NCBI RefSeq assembly: GCF_000186865.1
Contig: NW_008705561.1
Span: 1,771,976-1,835,975 of the forward strand
Source: Aureococcus anophagefferens
Lineage: Eukaryota; Sar; Pelagophyceae; Pelagomonadales; Pelagomonadaceae
DNA: 64,000 nucleotides
Direction: 5' to 3'
Shown here: in pieces, positions 26,711-35,836 of the stretch
Layout of the letters: every line of letters begins with the position of its first letter
How positions within the stretch are numbered: position 1 is the first letter of the stretch
Position numbers and translations under genes: made by a program
Notes under the pieces: generated by a model
What the model saw: the letters and a program-made list of their open reading frames with translations, nothing else
Database searches by the model: none
What the model was told of the DNA's origin: nothing

Positions 26711-29501
26711 ATGCCGCCGCCGGTCGTGCCAGGCCTGCGCGTCTGGGCGCCGCTCGTCGCCATCTGCCAGTGCGAGCGCGGCGGCCGGAGCACGACGTCG
26801 ATCTACGCGCTCACGTTGATCCTCTACGCGGCCCTCGACGGGTCGGGCCTCTGCGACGAGGCGGCGACGGCGAGTTTGGTCGGCTGCGTCGCGGCGACGA
26901 TCTCGCTGCTCGTGCGCATCGCGCAGGAGTGCGGCGCGGGCATGGCCACCGCGAGCCTCCTCGAGCTCGTGCTCCAGGCCTTCGGCGCGGCGGGCGTCTG
27001 CACGTGCTTGTGGTCCTTGGCGCTCGAGGCGTCGGCGCCGCGCGACGCCTTCATCAACCGGCGCGTCGCCCTCGCCGCGCTCACGGGCGCGGGCCCCGCG
27101 CTGCTCGTGGCGACGGCGACGCGGCTCGCGGGCGTCGCGCGCGCGTCCGGCGGCGAGGCGCGGCTCCTGGCGCTCGCCGGCGGCCTCGCGCTCTGGAGCG
27201 TCGGCGCGCTCGAGGCGACGCCGGCGCGCCGCGCGCCGGGCGCGCCGGAGCGGCTCAAGGAGCTCCGGGAGACGCGGCGGCTCCGCGCGAAGCCGCGCGC
27301 GCGAAACGTCGACGCGGGCTGCCTCGAGCCCCGGGTCGTCGGCGAGGGCGCCGTCGACGCCAAGTTCGGCGTGTCGCGCAACGCCCTCGCGGCGACGCCG
27401 GCGCTCTGCTGCTGCTATTTGATCTTTGCCGTCGCGTCGCCGCCGCTGGTCGCGCTGGGCTCCTTCGTCGGCCCGTTGTCGCCCGCGGACGCGCTCGCCG
27501 AGGGCGTCCTGCTCGCCGCGACGCCCGTGGTCGTCGCCCTCGGCCTCTCGCGCGCCGCGGGCAACGGCGCGGGCCCGCCCTGGTGGCTCGGGCCCGCCTG
27601 GGAGCGGGCCTACGAGCGCCTCGCGGCCGACCGCGGCGGTTTCGCGTTGCGCGCCGCGCTCGCGGCCGCGGCCGTCGCGGCGGAGCACCGGCTCCGCAAC
27701 GCGCTCGAGGCGCCGCCGGCGACGGCGGCGACCTTCGCCGCGGGCGCCGCGGCGGCGGCCTGCGCCTGCGCGGCGGCCGCGCTCGCGACGGCCGCGCGGC
27801 GGACCGACGACGACTCGCCGGGCCCGCTCGCCGCGCCGCTCTGCTTCGCCGGCCTCGGCGCGGTATTCGTCGGCGCCGCGCCGATTTTTCTCGCGCTCGG
27901 CGTCGTCGAAGTCGCCGGCGGCGCGAGGTTCCATCGCGCGGTCGACGCGACCGGGACCGCGGCCGCGGCGGCGTTTCTGGCCGTCGCGTCTCGCGCGGCG
28001 GGGCCCGCGCCGGCCCTCGCCGTCGCGGCGCCGCTCCTCCTCGGCGCGGCGACGGCGGGCGGCCCGCCCTGGCGCACGCAGTGGTGCGCCGTCGCCGCCG
28101 GGGTCGGCGCGACGTGGGCGCGTGTCGCGTCCGCGTCGCCGGTCTTCTCCGGCGCGACGGTCGCCGGCCAGGTCGCGGCCGTCGTCTACGACTGGCGGCG
28201 CCCGGAGACGCGCGCGTTCCTGGGCCCGACGGCGGCGCTGCTCGTCGCCGCGGCGCTCGGCGACGGCGTCGCCGCGGCGGCCGCGGACTTTTCGCGCGGC
28301 CCGGCGCTCGGCGCGGTCGCGGCGCTGCTGGTCGCGCCCGCGTCGCTGCTCGACGACGGCTCCGAGGCGAAGGCGCTCCTCGGCACCTACCTCGGCGACG
28401 CCGTCGCGCCCAAGGGCCGCGGGGAGAAGCGGTCCGCGGTCGCGCTCGCGCTTTCCGGCGGCGCGCTGCTCGTCTTCGCGCCGACGCAGCCCCTCTTCCG
28501 GAGCCTGTGCCTCCNNNNNNNNNNNNNNNNNNNNNNNNNNNNNNNNNNNNNNNNNNNNNNNNNNNNNNNNNNNNNNNNNNNNNNNNNNNNNNNNNNNNNN
28601 NNNNNNNNNNNNNNNNNNNNNNNNNNNNNNNNNNNNNNNNNNNNNNNNNNNNNNNNNNNNNNNNNNNNNNNNNNNNNNNNNNNNNNNNNNNNNNNNNNNN
28701 NNNNNNNNNNNNNNNNNNNNNNNNNNNNNNNNNNNNNNNNNNNNNNNNNNNNNNNNNNNNNNNNNNNNNNNNNNNNNNNNNNNNNNNNNNNNNNNNNNNN
28801 NNNNNNNNNNNNNNNNNNNNNNNNNNNNNNNNNNNNNNNNNNNNNNNNNNNNNNNNNNNNNNNNNNNNNNNNNNNNNNNNNNNNNNNNNNNNNNNNNNNN
28901 NNNNNNNNNNNNNNNNNNNNNNNNNNNNNNNNNNNNNNNNNNNNNNNNNNNNNNNNNNNNNNNNNNNNNNNNNNNNNNNNNNNNNNNNNNNNNNNNNNNN
29001 NNNNNNNNNNNNNNCGGCGCCGCGGCCGCGTTGGCCGCGCAGCTCGCCGCGGCGCCCAACGCGCCGAAGCTCCTCGCGCGCTTCGTCGTCCTCGCCGCGG
29101 CGCCCGTGCTGTCGCTGCTCCAGCGCGACGACGACCTCGACGCCGCGCTGCCCGCGGCGGGCGCCGGGCCGGGCGCCGCCGCGCGCCTCGCCGACGACGC
29201 GCGGGACGCCGCGCCCGTGCTCGCGCCGGCGCTCTGGCTCGTCGCGGGGGCGCTGGCGACGGCGTCGACGGCCCTCGAGGTCGTCGCCGTGCTCCTGGCC
29301 CTCGCGGGGCCCGCGGCGCTCGCGCGCGCGGCGACGGCGAGGCGCGCCGTCGACCTCGCGCTCGTCGCCTGGCCCCTCACGCTCGCGCCCTTCGCCCTCT
29401 ACGACTGCAAACTCGACGCCAAGCTCCTCGGCGCCGTCGGCTGCGCCGGGGCCACGCTCATCACCCTCCTCTTCGAGGACCCGAAGGAGGAGTGGGAGTA
29501 G
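26711..29501 (+). CDS. Multi-span membrane protein of unknown function, interrupted by an assembly gap
   Basis: The first ATG with coding character is at 26711. Many hydrophobic Ala/Leu/Val/Gly helices (ten or more before the gap) alternate with short Arg-rich loops. A basic loop APERLKELRETRRLRAKPRAR lies near residues 175-200. After the gap (28515-29014) the protein continues in a different nominal frame with more membrane helices (LAPALWLVAGALATAST, VAWPLTLAPFALYDC) and ends FEDPKEEWE. The frame difference means only that the 500-N spacer is not the true length. No transporter signature recognised. Confidence 0.6.
28515..29014. other. Assembly gap of exactly 500 N
   Basis: A run of 500 undetermined bases inside the membrane-protein gene; the round number is a scaffolding placeholder. 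The flanks are extremely GC-rich, a likely reason for failed sequencing. Confidence 0.99.
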
Positions 29502-29632
29502 AAACGCGATTTTTACCCCCGGTCAAGGGGGTACAACTAAAAAGTCAACAAATCATTTTTAGGCTGCCTTTCCAGCGCTGCCGGGCTGCGGTCTGAGCCT
29601 GGGCGGAGCGCCGTTCTCCGGCGGCCACGCCC

Positions 29633-32005
29633 ATGGCGACGGTCCTGCCGGTGGCGGCGGGCGGCGGCGGCTGCGACGTCGAACTCGCCGCCTTGAGCGA
29701 CGCGCCGCCGGCAGCGAACCGCGGCAAGCGCGCCTCGTCGCCGGCCGGGCTCGAGCCCTACCGCGCGCAGGCCGAGGCGCCCGCGGCGTCGCAGCTGCCC
29801 GCCGTCGACGGCGAGGGCGCGGCGCCGCTCGACGGCGCCCACGACGGCGGCGGCGAGATGAAGGCGCCGGACTCGCCGCGCTACGAGCCGGCGGAGCCCG
29901 TGCACTCGGAGAAGGCGCGGACGCTCTGGACGAACGTGCGGCAGACGATCTTCGAGCCCGGCGGCCTGCACAGCGCCATGCCCGTCGAGTACGAGGCGAA
30001 GCGGCGGACGGAGGAGATCGTCGTCAAGGTCGCGCCGTCGAAGCCGCCGAACTTCGTGCGGAACCGGCACCTGCTCGTGCACCCCGAGGGCGACCTGCGG
30101 CTCTACTGGGACCTCATCCAGATCGTCGCGCTGGTCTACGTGTCGCTCATGGTGCCGCTGCGCATGGGCCTGAGCTGGAGCGCCATCGGCGCCTGGTTCA
30201 TCATCGAGTCGATCATCGACGCCTACTTCATCGCGGACGTCGCGTTCAGCTTCACCACGGCGGTGTTCCTCTACGACGAGCAGGGCGCGCACCTCTGCAG
30301 CGACCGGCGGAAGATCGCGTCGAGCTACGTGCGGGGCTACTTCCTCATCGACATTTTAGCCTGCGCGCCCATCGACCAGGTCCAGCGGGGCCTCGTGGGC
30401 AAGATCTGGTGCTCGTACAAGATCCGGAACCCGTGCAGCCCGAACGTGACGCGGTTCCAGGCCTTCAAGCTGCTCAAGGTGCTGCGCATGTTCCGGCTCC
30501 TGAAGCTGCTGCGCCTGTTCCGCCTGCGGCGCCTCTTCCTCAAGTACCAGGACCGGGTCCTGGACTGGATGCCCGTGATCTCGTCGATGAAGCTGTGCCT
30601 CGTGCTCGTCTTCGCGTCGCACTGGATGGGCTGCGTCTACGCGTCGGTCTACAAGTTCCAGGAGAGCGACAAGGCGACGACGAACTGGGAGAAGTGGGTC
30701 GCCTGCGTCTACTGGGCCATGCAGACGATCACGACCGTGGGCTACGGGGACCTGACGTCGAAGAACACGGACGCGCGGCTCGTCGCGACGGCGGCCATGG
30801 CCGTCGGCGGCCTGATCTTCGGCTGGCTCATCCAGTACGTGCTGACGGTCGTGAACCCGGACACCTTCGAGCACAAGCAGCAGGCGCGGCTCGAGCGCGT
30901 CGTCCGCTACCTCCGCGCGAACGGCCTCTCGAAGGACGTGTCGCTCCGCGTCGTGCGCCACGTGCGGAACCAGAACTCGCGGCAGCGCGAGGACAAGTCC
31001 GTGCTCACGGAGATCCCGCGGCAGCTCCGGGCGGAGATCTGTCTGGAGCTCTACAGCGACGTCACGCGGCGCGTGCCCTTCTTCGCGGGCGCGGGCGACG
31101 CGTTCGTCACGGAGATCTGCACGCACCTGGCGCCGCTGACGACGCCCGCGGGCGATCTGATCTATTCCCAGAGCGACCCGGCCGACGCGCTCTACGTCGT
31201 GCTCACGGGCCGCGTCGCCGTCCTCGTGCGGCCCGACATGGACCCGCGCGACGTGCTCACGCAGCACGGCCGCTACGGGCCGGAGCACGTCACGCAGCGG
31301 CGCCAGGGCCCGGCGAAGCCCAAGCTGATCACGACGCTCGAGAGCGGCGCGGTCTTCGGGGAGGGCGGTCTGTGCGACCTGGACCGGCGCCTCGAGACGA
31401 CCAAGGCCGCGGTGACGGCGGGCCTGCTCACGGTCGACGGCGAGGACATGAAGCGCGCGCTGAGCCTGGCGCCGAATCTGCACTGGCGATTGGTGAAAAA
31501 GCACGCGCACTTGGTCGTCAAGTCGCTGGGCGAGACGCGGCCCGCGGCGCAGTGCCTCCTGCGCATGAACCTGCCGGATCTCGTGCGGTCCACGGACATC
31601 TTCAACGACCTCACGCTGCGGGACCGCATCCGCGCCTTCACGCGGGCGAAGGTCACGGTGAAGGAGGACTGGCGCGAGTGCCTCATCGCGTCGCGCACGG
31701 AGTGGGAGCGGCGCCACTTCGGCGTCGGCGCGACGCCCGCCGGCGCGCCGAGCGGCCCGCGGCCGTCGCTCTCCAACGACGCGCGCGCGTCGCTGCGCCG
31801 CGCGTCGTCGAGGTCGCCCTCGGCCCGCGGGGGGGCGCTGCCGGGCGACGCGACGGAGCGCCTGGAGCGGCGCCTCGCGGAGAGCGAGCGCGCGACGGCC
31901 GCGCGGCTCGACGACCTCGCGGCGCAGGTCGCCCGGCTCACCGCCGTCGCCACCGCGGCCCTCGAACGCAACACGCGCCTCGCGCCCCTCGCGTCGCCGT
32001 CGTAA
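29633..32005 (+). CDS. Voltage-gated K+ channel with cyclic-nucleotide-binding domain
   Basis: 790 aa, EAG/KAT/CNGK-type six-helix channel in the plasma or an internal membrane. A disordered N-terminus (about 1-130) precedes S1-S6. S4 is unusually rich: FKLLKVLRMFRLLKLLRLF, with regularly spaced K/R. The pore carries TITTVGYGDL with the GYG filter at 370-372, so it is K+-selective. The C-linker and cNMP domain follow: VPFFAGAGDAFVTEICTHL, LIYSQSDPADALYVVLTGRVAVL, and FGEGGLCDLDRRLETTKAA in place of the usual phosphate-binding FGE...RTA, so ligand binding is uncertain. A C-terminal heptad (LERRLAESERATAARLDDLA) may tetramerise. No intron is apparent. Confidence 0.9.
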   Translation: MATVLPVAAGGGGCDVELAALSDAPPAANRGKRASSPAGLEPYRAQAEAPAASQLPAVDGEGAAPLDGAHDGGGEMKAPDSPRYEPAEPVHSEKARTLWTNVRQTIFEPGGLHSAMPVEYEAKRRTEEIVVKVAPSKPPNFVRNRHLLVHPEGDLRLYWDLIQIVALVYVSLMVPLRMGLSWSAIGAWFIIESIIDAYFIADVAFSFTTAVFLYDEQGAHLCSDRRKIASSYVRGYFLIDILACAPIDQVQRGLVGKIWCSYKIRNPCSPNVTRFQAFKLLKVLRMFRLLKLLRLFRLRRLFLKYQDRVLDWMPVISSMKLCLVLVFASHWMGCVYASVYKFQESDKATTNWEKWVACVYWAMQTITTVGYGDLTSKNTDARLVATAAMAVGGLIFGWLIQYVLTVVNPDTFEHKQQARLERVVRYLRANGLSKDVSLRVVRHVRNQNSRQREDKSVLTEIPRQLRAEICLELYSDVTRRVPFFAGAGDAFVTEICTHLAPLTTPAGDLIYSQSDPADALYVVLTGRVAVLVRPDMDPRDVLTQHGRYGPEHVTQRRQGPAKPKLITTLESGAVFGEGGLCDLDRRLETTKAAVTAGLLTVDGEDMKRALSLAPNLHWRLVKKHAHLVVKSLGETRPAAQCLLRMNLPDLVRSTDIFNDLTLRDRIRAFTRAKVTVKEDWRECLIASRTEWERRHFGVGATPAGAPSGPRPSLSNDARASLRRASSRSPSARGGALPGDATERLERRLAESERATAARLDDLAAQVARLTAVATAALERNTRLAPLASPS

Positions 32006-32012
32006 TTCGCTT

Positions 32013-32609
32013 TTAATCGTCGAAGGCGTAGCTGGTCCCCGCGACGCCCGACGGCCGCGTGAAGTCGGACGGGTCGACGCCCGGCGGCGGCGCGCGCTCC
32101 ATGGCCGCGAGCTCGAGCGTGTTGGCGATCATCGCGACGGCCATCTGCCGCGGCGACGCCCAGAAGACGCGCTCCCGCGTGCGCCGGTCCCGGTAGAAGT
32201 ACTCGATGCGCGCGGGATCCGCGAGGAGCCGGTTCACCTCCTCCTCGTCGCCCTCGGCGTCGTCGTCGTCGAGGCGCACGATGCGGATCTCGCGCGCGGC
32301 GTCGTCGACGTAGATGTGCTCGCGCGCCACGATGCCGTCGAGCGGGCCGTCGTCGGGGAACTTCGTCTCCCGGAAGACGCGGCCGCCGCGCGGCTCCGTG
32401 CGGATCTTCACGCCGGGCAGCCGCTGGAACAGCTCCGGCCGCGTCGCCTTGAGCGTCATGGCCTTGAAGAGGTCCGCCTCCGATTGCTCGCCGAGCGGCT
32501 CCGACGTGTAGCCCATGCCGACGGCGTCCGAATTCGCCACCTTCGCGGCCGTCTCGTCCTCGTCGTCGCTCGTGTCGACTGCGTCCCACTTGCTGTAGTC
32601 TATGGGCAT
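32013..32609 (-). CDS. Protein with Cdc37-like N-terminal motif, otherwise unknown
   Basis: 198 aa, acidic. The N-terminus MPIDYSKWDAVDTSDDEDE resembles the short Hsp90-cochaperone-style start (YSxWDxxxxSDDED) of Cdc37, where a CK2-type Ser in SDDE is phosphorylated. The rest (KAMTLKATRPELFQRLPGVK, ARIEYFYRDRRTRERVFW, RQMAVAMIANTLELAAMERA) is not a known domain. The stop lies 8 nt from that of the convergent K+ channel. Link to chaperones is inference. Confidence 0.55.
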   Translation of the reverse strand: MPIDYSKWDAVDTSDDEDETAAKVANSDAVGMGYTSEPLGEQSEADLFKAMTLKATRPELFQRLPGVKIRTEPRGGRVFRETKFPDDGPLDGIVAREHIYVDDAAREIRIVRLDDDDAEGDEEEVNRLLADPARIEYFYRDRRTRERVFWASPRQMAVAMIANTLELAAMERAPPPGVDPSDFTRPSGVAGTSYAFDD

Positions 32610-32890
32610 CGTTTCGCACGTTTGAGCCTTGCACGTTCGAGCGCAGCAGCGCGTGTGCGCGCGCTGCGACGCGCTGGGCTGCCAGTTGGGCTGCCCTCGA
32701 GAGAATGCTTCAATACAGCAGCAACAAAATATGGTGCCGCAGGCATCGGGAAGTCACCCGGCAGCATCATGATCGCCCCATGGCCGCCGGCTGAAAAACA
32801 AACGCACGGTTGAATTGAAATCCCACTTACTCATTCAACTGGGCGGGGGGCTCCGCTTCGTGGAGCCGCGCCCCGCGGGTTGGCTTTCGC

Positions 32891-34252
32891 CTAGTACTCC
32901 TCGCCGAAGTCCTCCTCCTCGCCCTCGCCCTCGGCGGTCTCGGCGCCGACCTCCTCGTAGTCCTTCTCGAGGGCCGCGAGGTCCTCGCGGGCCTCGGAGA
33001 ACTCGCCCTCCTCCATGCCCTCGCCGACGTACCAGTGGACGAAGGCGCGCTTGGCGTACATGAGGTCGAACTTGTGGTCGATGCGCGAGAGCGCCTCGGC
33101 GATGGCCGTCGTGTTGGCGACCATGCAGACCGCGCGCATGACGCGGGCGAGGTCGCCGCCGGGGACGACCGTGGGCGGCTGGTAGTTGATGCCGCACTTG
33201 AAGCCCGTGGGGCACCAGTCGACGAACTGGATCGTGCGCTTCGTCTTGATCGTCGCGACGGAGGCGTTGACGTCCTTGGGGACGACGTCGCCGCGGTACA
33301 TGAGGCAGCACGCCATGTACTTGCCGTGGCGGGGGTCGCACTTGGTCATCATGCCCGCGGGCTCGAAGACGGAATTGGTGATCTCAGCGACGGACAGCTG
33401 CTCGTGGTACGCCTTCTCCGCCGAGATGACGGGGGCGTACGACGTGAGCATGAAGTGGATGCGCGGGTAGGGCACGAGGTTGGTCTGGAACTCCGTGATG
33501 TCGACGTTGAGCGCGCCGTCGAAGCGGAGCGACGCCGTGAGCGACGACGCGACCTGGGCGAAGAGGCGGTTGAGGTTCGTGTACGTCGGGCGCTCGATGT
33601 CGAGGTTGCGGCGGCACACGTCGTAGAGGGCCTCGTTGTCGAGGCAGAAGGTCACGTCCGTGTGCTCGAGGAGCGCGTGCGTCGAGAGCACGGAGTTGTA
33701 GGGCTCGACGACGGCGTTGGAGATCTGGGGCGCCGGGGAGATGCAGAAGGAGAGCTTGGACTTGCGGCCGTAGTCGACGGAGAGGCGCTCGAGGATGAGC
33801 GAGCCGAGGCCGGAGCCCGTGCCGCCGCCCGTCGCGTGGAACGCGAGGAAGCCCTGGAGGCCCGTGCAGTTGTCCGCGAGCTTGCGGATGCGGTCGAGGA
33901 CGAGGTCGACGATCTCCTTGCCGATGGTGTAGTGGCCGCGGGCGTAGTTGTTCGCCGCGTCCTCCTTGCCCGAGATGATCTGCTCGGGGTGGTAGAGCTG
34001 GCGGTACGTGCCCGTGCGGACCTCGTCGCACACCGTGGGCTCGAGGTCGACGTAGACCGCGCGGGGCACGTGCTTGCCGGCGCCCGTCTCCGAGAAGAAG
34101 GTGTTGAAGGCGTCGTCGCCGCCGCCGATGGTCTTGTCCGAGGGCATCTGGCCGTCGGGCTGGATGCCGTGCTCGAGGCAGAACAGCTCCCAGCAGGCGT
34201 TGCCGCCCTGGATGCCGCCCTGGCCGATGTGGATGCAGATGCACTCGCGCAT
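32891..34252 (-). CDS. TUBA: Alpha-tubulin
   Basis: 453 aa, full length and intronless. [20 protein letters not shown] at the N-terminus, Lys40 in PSDKTIGGG (the acetylation site of axonemal tubulin), the GTP-binding loop [10 protein letters not shown], and the catalytic-loop glutamate region. The C-terminal tail is strongly acidic and ends [10 protein letters not shown], so it can be detyrosinated. Conservation is essentially complete, making this the most secure call in the window. With the LC8 gene it supports a flagellated or flagellum-derived lineage. Confidence 0.99.
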   Translation of the reverse strand: MRECICIHIGQGGIQGGNACWELFCLEHGIQPDGQMPSDKTIGGGDDAFNTFFSETGAGKHVPRAVYVDLEPTVCDEVRTGTYRQLYHPEQIISGKEDAANNYARGHYTIGKEIVDLVLDRIRKLADNCTGLQGFLAFHATGGGTGSGLGSLILERLSVDYGRKSKLSFCISPAPQISNAVVEPYNSVLSTHALLEHTDVTFCLDNEALYDVCRRNLDIERPTYTNLNRLFAQVASSLTASLRFDGALNVDITEFQTNLVPYPRIHFMLTSYAPVISAEKAYHEQLSVAEITNSVFEPAGMMTKCDPRHGKYMACCLMYRGDVVPKDVNASVATIKTKRTIQFVDWCPTGFKCGINYQPPTVVPGGDLARVMRAVCMVANTTAIAEALSRIDHKFDLMYAKRAFVHWYVGEGMEEGEFSEAREDLAALEKDYEEVGAETAEGEGEEEDFGEEY

Positions 34253-34493
34253 GGTGGAGAAGGTGGGTGTGAGGTGGGAGAAGAGAGGTTAAAACGACGA
34301 CGGATGAGGTCGACGCGTTGTTTGGTTTTGAGCGGAGGGCTGCCGCCGTTGCGCCGAATTAAAAATGATATGCGAGCGGAAGTATCAATCTCAAGAGTTC
34401 GCTCGCCAATCACCTGCCACAGCCTCGACCAAGGCAAGACTTGGGCGCGCCGGACCCCGCTGCGTCGACCACCGCCCTGCTCGAAAGAAAAAC

Positions 34494-35111
34494 ATGAACG
34501 CGAAGCCGTTCATCGACGACTTCGACCGGCGGCTCGAAGCCGAAACGCAGCGGCGCCTGGACCACGCCGAGGCGCAGCGCTACGGCGAGGTGGAGTTGGA
34601 ACTGCCCGAGGCGCCGCGCAACCCCTGGGACCTGCCGAGCGGGTCCGAGAACTGCATCGGCGAGTGGAAGGAGAGCTTCGTCTGCCTCCGGTGCGTCTCC
34701 GCGCCGCGCGCCGCGCGATCGCGCGCGCGACCGACCGTCCGCCCCCCCCGCGCGCGCAGCGTCGTCGGCGCGAACATCTGGGGCGACCCCCGCGCGCCGC
34801 CGCCGCCGGAGCCCGAGTCGGACTCCGAGGAGACGCGCGTGCCGGGCCGCAAGCAGAAGCGCGAGCAGAAGCGCGACACGGGCGGCTTCAAGCTCTCGGG
34901 CGGGTTTTCGGATATCCAAATCATCGGCGCGAACAAGCCGCGGGATGTGCCGCCGGCGGCGCCGAAATCGGCGCCGTCGACGACGCCCAAGTCGACGCGG
35001 ACGCGACCCCTGCCAGCGATGCCGCGGCTGCCCATCGGCCCCGGCGGCGTCATCGGCGAGGAGGGCAAGTCCGAGGGCGTCGACCGCTGGGTCGCGGACG
35101 AGGACGGCTAG
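34494..35111 (+). CDS. Small acidic/basic protein of unknown function with a probable 69-nt intron
   Basis: 205 codons if read through, 182 aa if the intron 34691-34759 (GTGCGT donor, CGCGCGCAG acceptor) is removed; both are in frame. The N-terminal part (FIDDFDRRLEAETQRRLDHA, NPWDLPSGSENCIGEWKESFVCL) looks conserved; the putative intron reads as an Ala/Arg/Pro run that fits poorly. After it, NIWGDPRAPPPPEPE, a KQKREQKRDTGG basic patch, and a C-terminal EGVDRWVADEDG. No known family. Confidence 0.5.
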   Translation: MNAKPFIDDFDRRLEAETQRRLDHAEAQRYGEVELELPEAPRNPWDLPSGSENCIGEWKESFVCLRCVSAPRAARSRARPTVRPPRARSVVGANIWGDPRAPPPPEPESDSEETRVPGRKQKREQKRDTGGFKLSGGFSDIQIIGANKPRDVPPAAPKSAPSTTPKSTRTRPLPAMPRLPIGPGGVIGEEGKSEGVDRWVADEDG

Positions 35112-35205
35112 GCGTGCGCTCTAAACTGCGGGACCATGCGACTGTGAGCGAGGGCGCGGACCGCTGGGTCGCGGACGAGGACAGCCCATGCGACTGTGAA
35201 GGAGA
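35073..35205 (+). repeat. Tandem duplication of the 3' end of the preceding gene
   Basis: The last 36 nt of coding sequence (35073-35108, encoding EGVDRWVADEDG) recur at 35150-35185 with three mismatches. A downstream CCATGCGACTGTGA also recurs (35134 and 35186). The second copy lacks the 25 nt containing the TAG stop. Confidence 0.75.
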
Positions 35206-35384
35206 TTACGAACAGGGCGATGTGAGTGTTTCCGCGAGGGACAGACGACGCGCGGGCTCCGAGCAGCCAGCGCCGCGCGCCGCCGATGCCGCCGCCGGCG
35301 CTGCGACGCGCCGGCCGCCCGCGCCGCCCTCGCGCGCGCGGCCGCGCCCGACGCCCGGCGCGGCCGCGCGGCGACGCGCGCGCC

Positions 35385-35636
35385 TCAGTCCTCGTCGGCG
35401 TACTCGTCCTTGTCGTCGCCGTAGGCCTTCGTCGGCTCGCGGATCCAGTTCCTGTTGGAGAAATGGATCTGCATGCAGACGACGAACATGCACCACAAGA
35501 TCACGTAGATCAGACAGCGGAAGGTCGGCAGGCAGCCGATGGTGCACGCGAGCCGCCTCTCGAGCCACGACAGCTCGACGGCGCCCTTGAAGGGCTTCTT
35601 CGGCGGCGGCCCGGCGACCTTCTTCAGCGCCCCCAT
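35385..35636 (-). CDS. Small single-span membrane protein
   Basis: 83 aa. A basic N-terminus (KKVAGPPPKKPFKG) precedes SWLERRLACTIGC and one membrane helix at about 41-57 (CLIYVILWCMFVVCMQI), then an acidic tail (DDKDEYADED). Codon use is like that of real genes and the ATG context is reasonable. It is divergently transcribed from the two-pore channel about 200 nt away. No family recognised; a mitochondrial or ER accessory subunit is possible. Confidence 0.5.
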   Translation of the reverse strand: MGALKKVAGPPPKKPFKGAVELSWLERRLACTIGCLPTFRCLIYVILWCMFVVCMQIHFSNRNWIREPTKAYGDDKDEYADED

Positions 35637-35836
35637 GGTCGCGTGCGCCCGGCTCTTCGCTGCGGCGGCCGCTGCGACGGGCGCTCAAAATCTAAAGCTG
35701 CCCCGTCGTTGCGCGTTGCCCGGCCATTGCAAACCTCTCGGTTCCGATTGGATCCCTATGACGTCGAGGAAGGCTGCCCGCCGATCGATGGGCGGCGCCC
35801 GCCGTCGCCGCCGCCGCGATGCGACCGTGAGCTAGG

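Noticed and set aside
30337..30543. Small basic minus-strand ORF over the K+ channel S4
   Set aside because: It is the complement of the Leu/Arg-rich S4 codons and not an independent gene.
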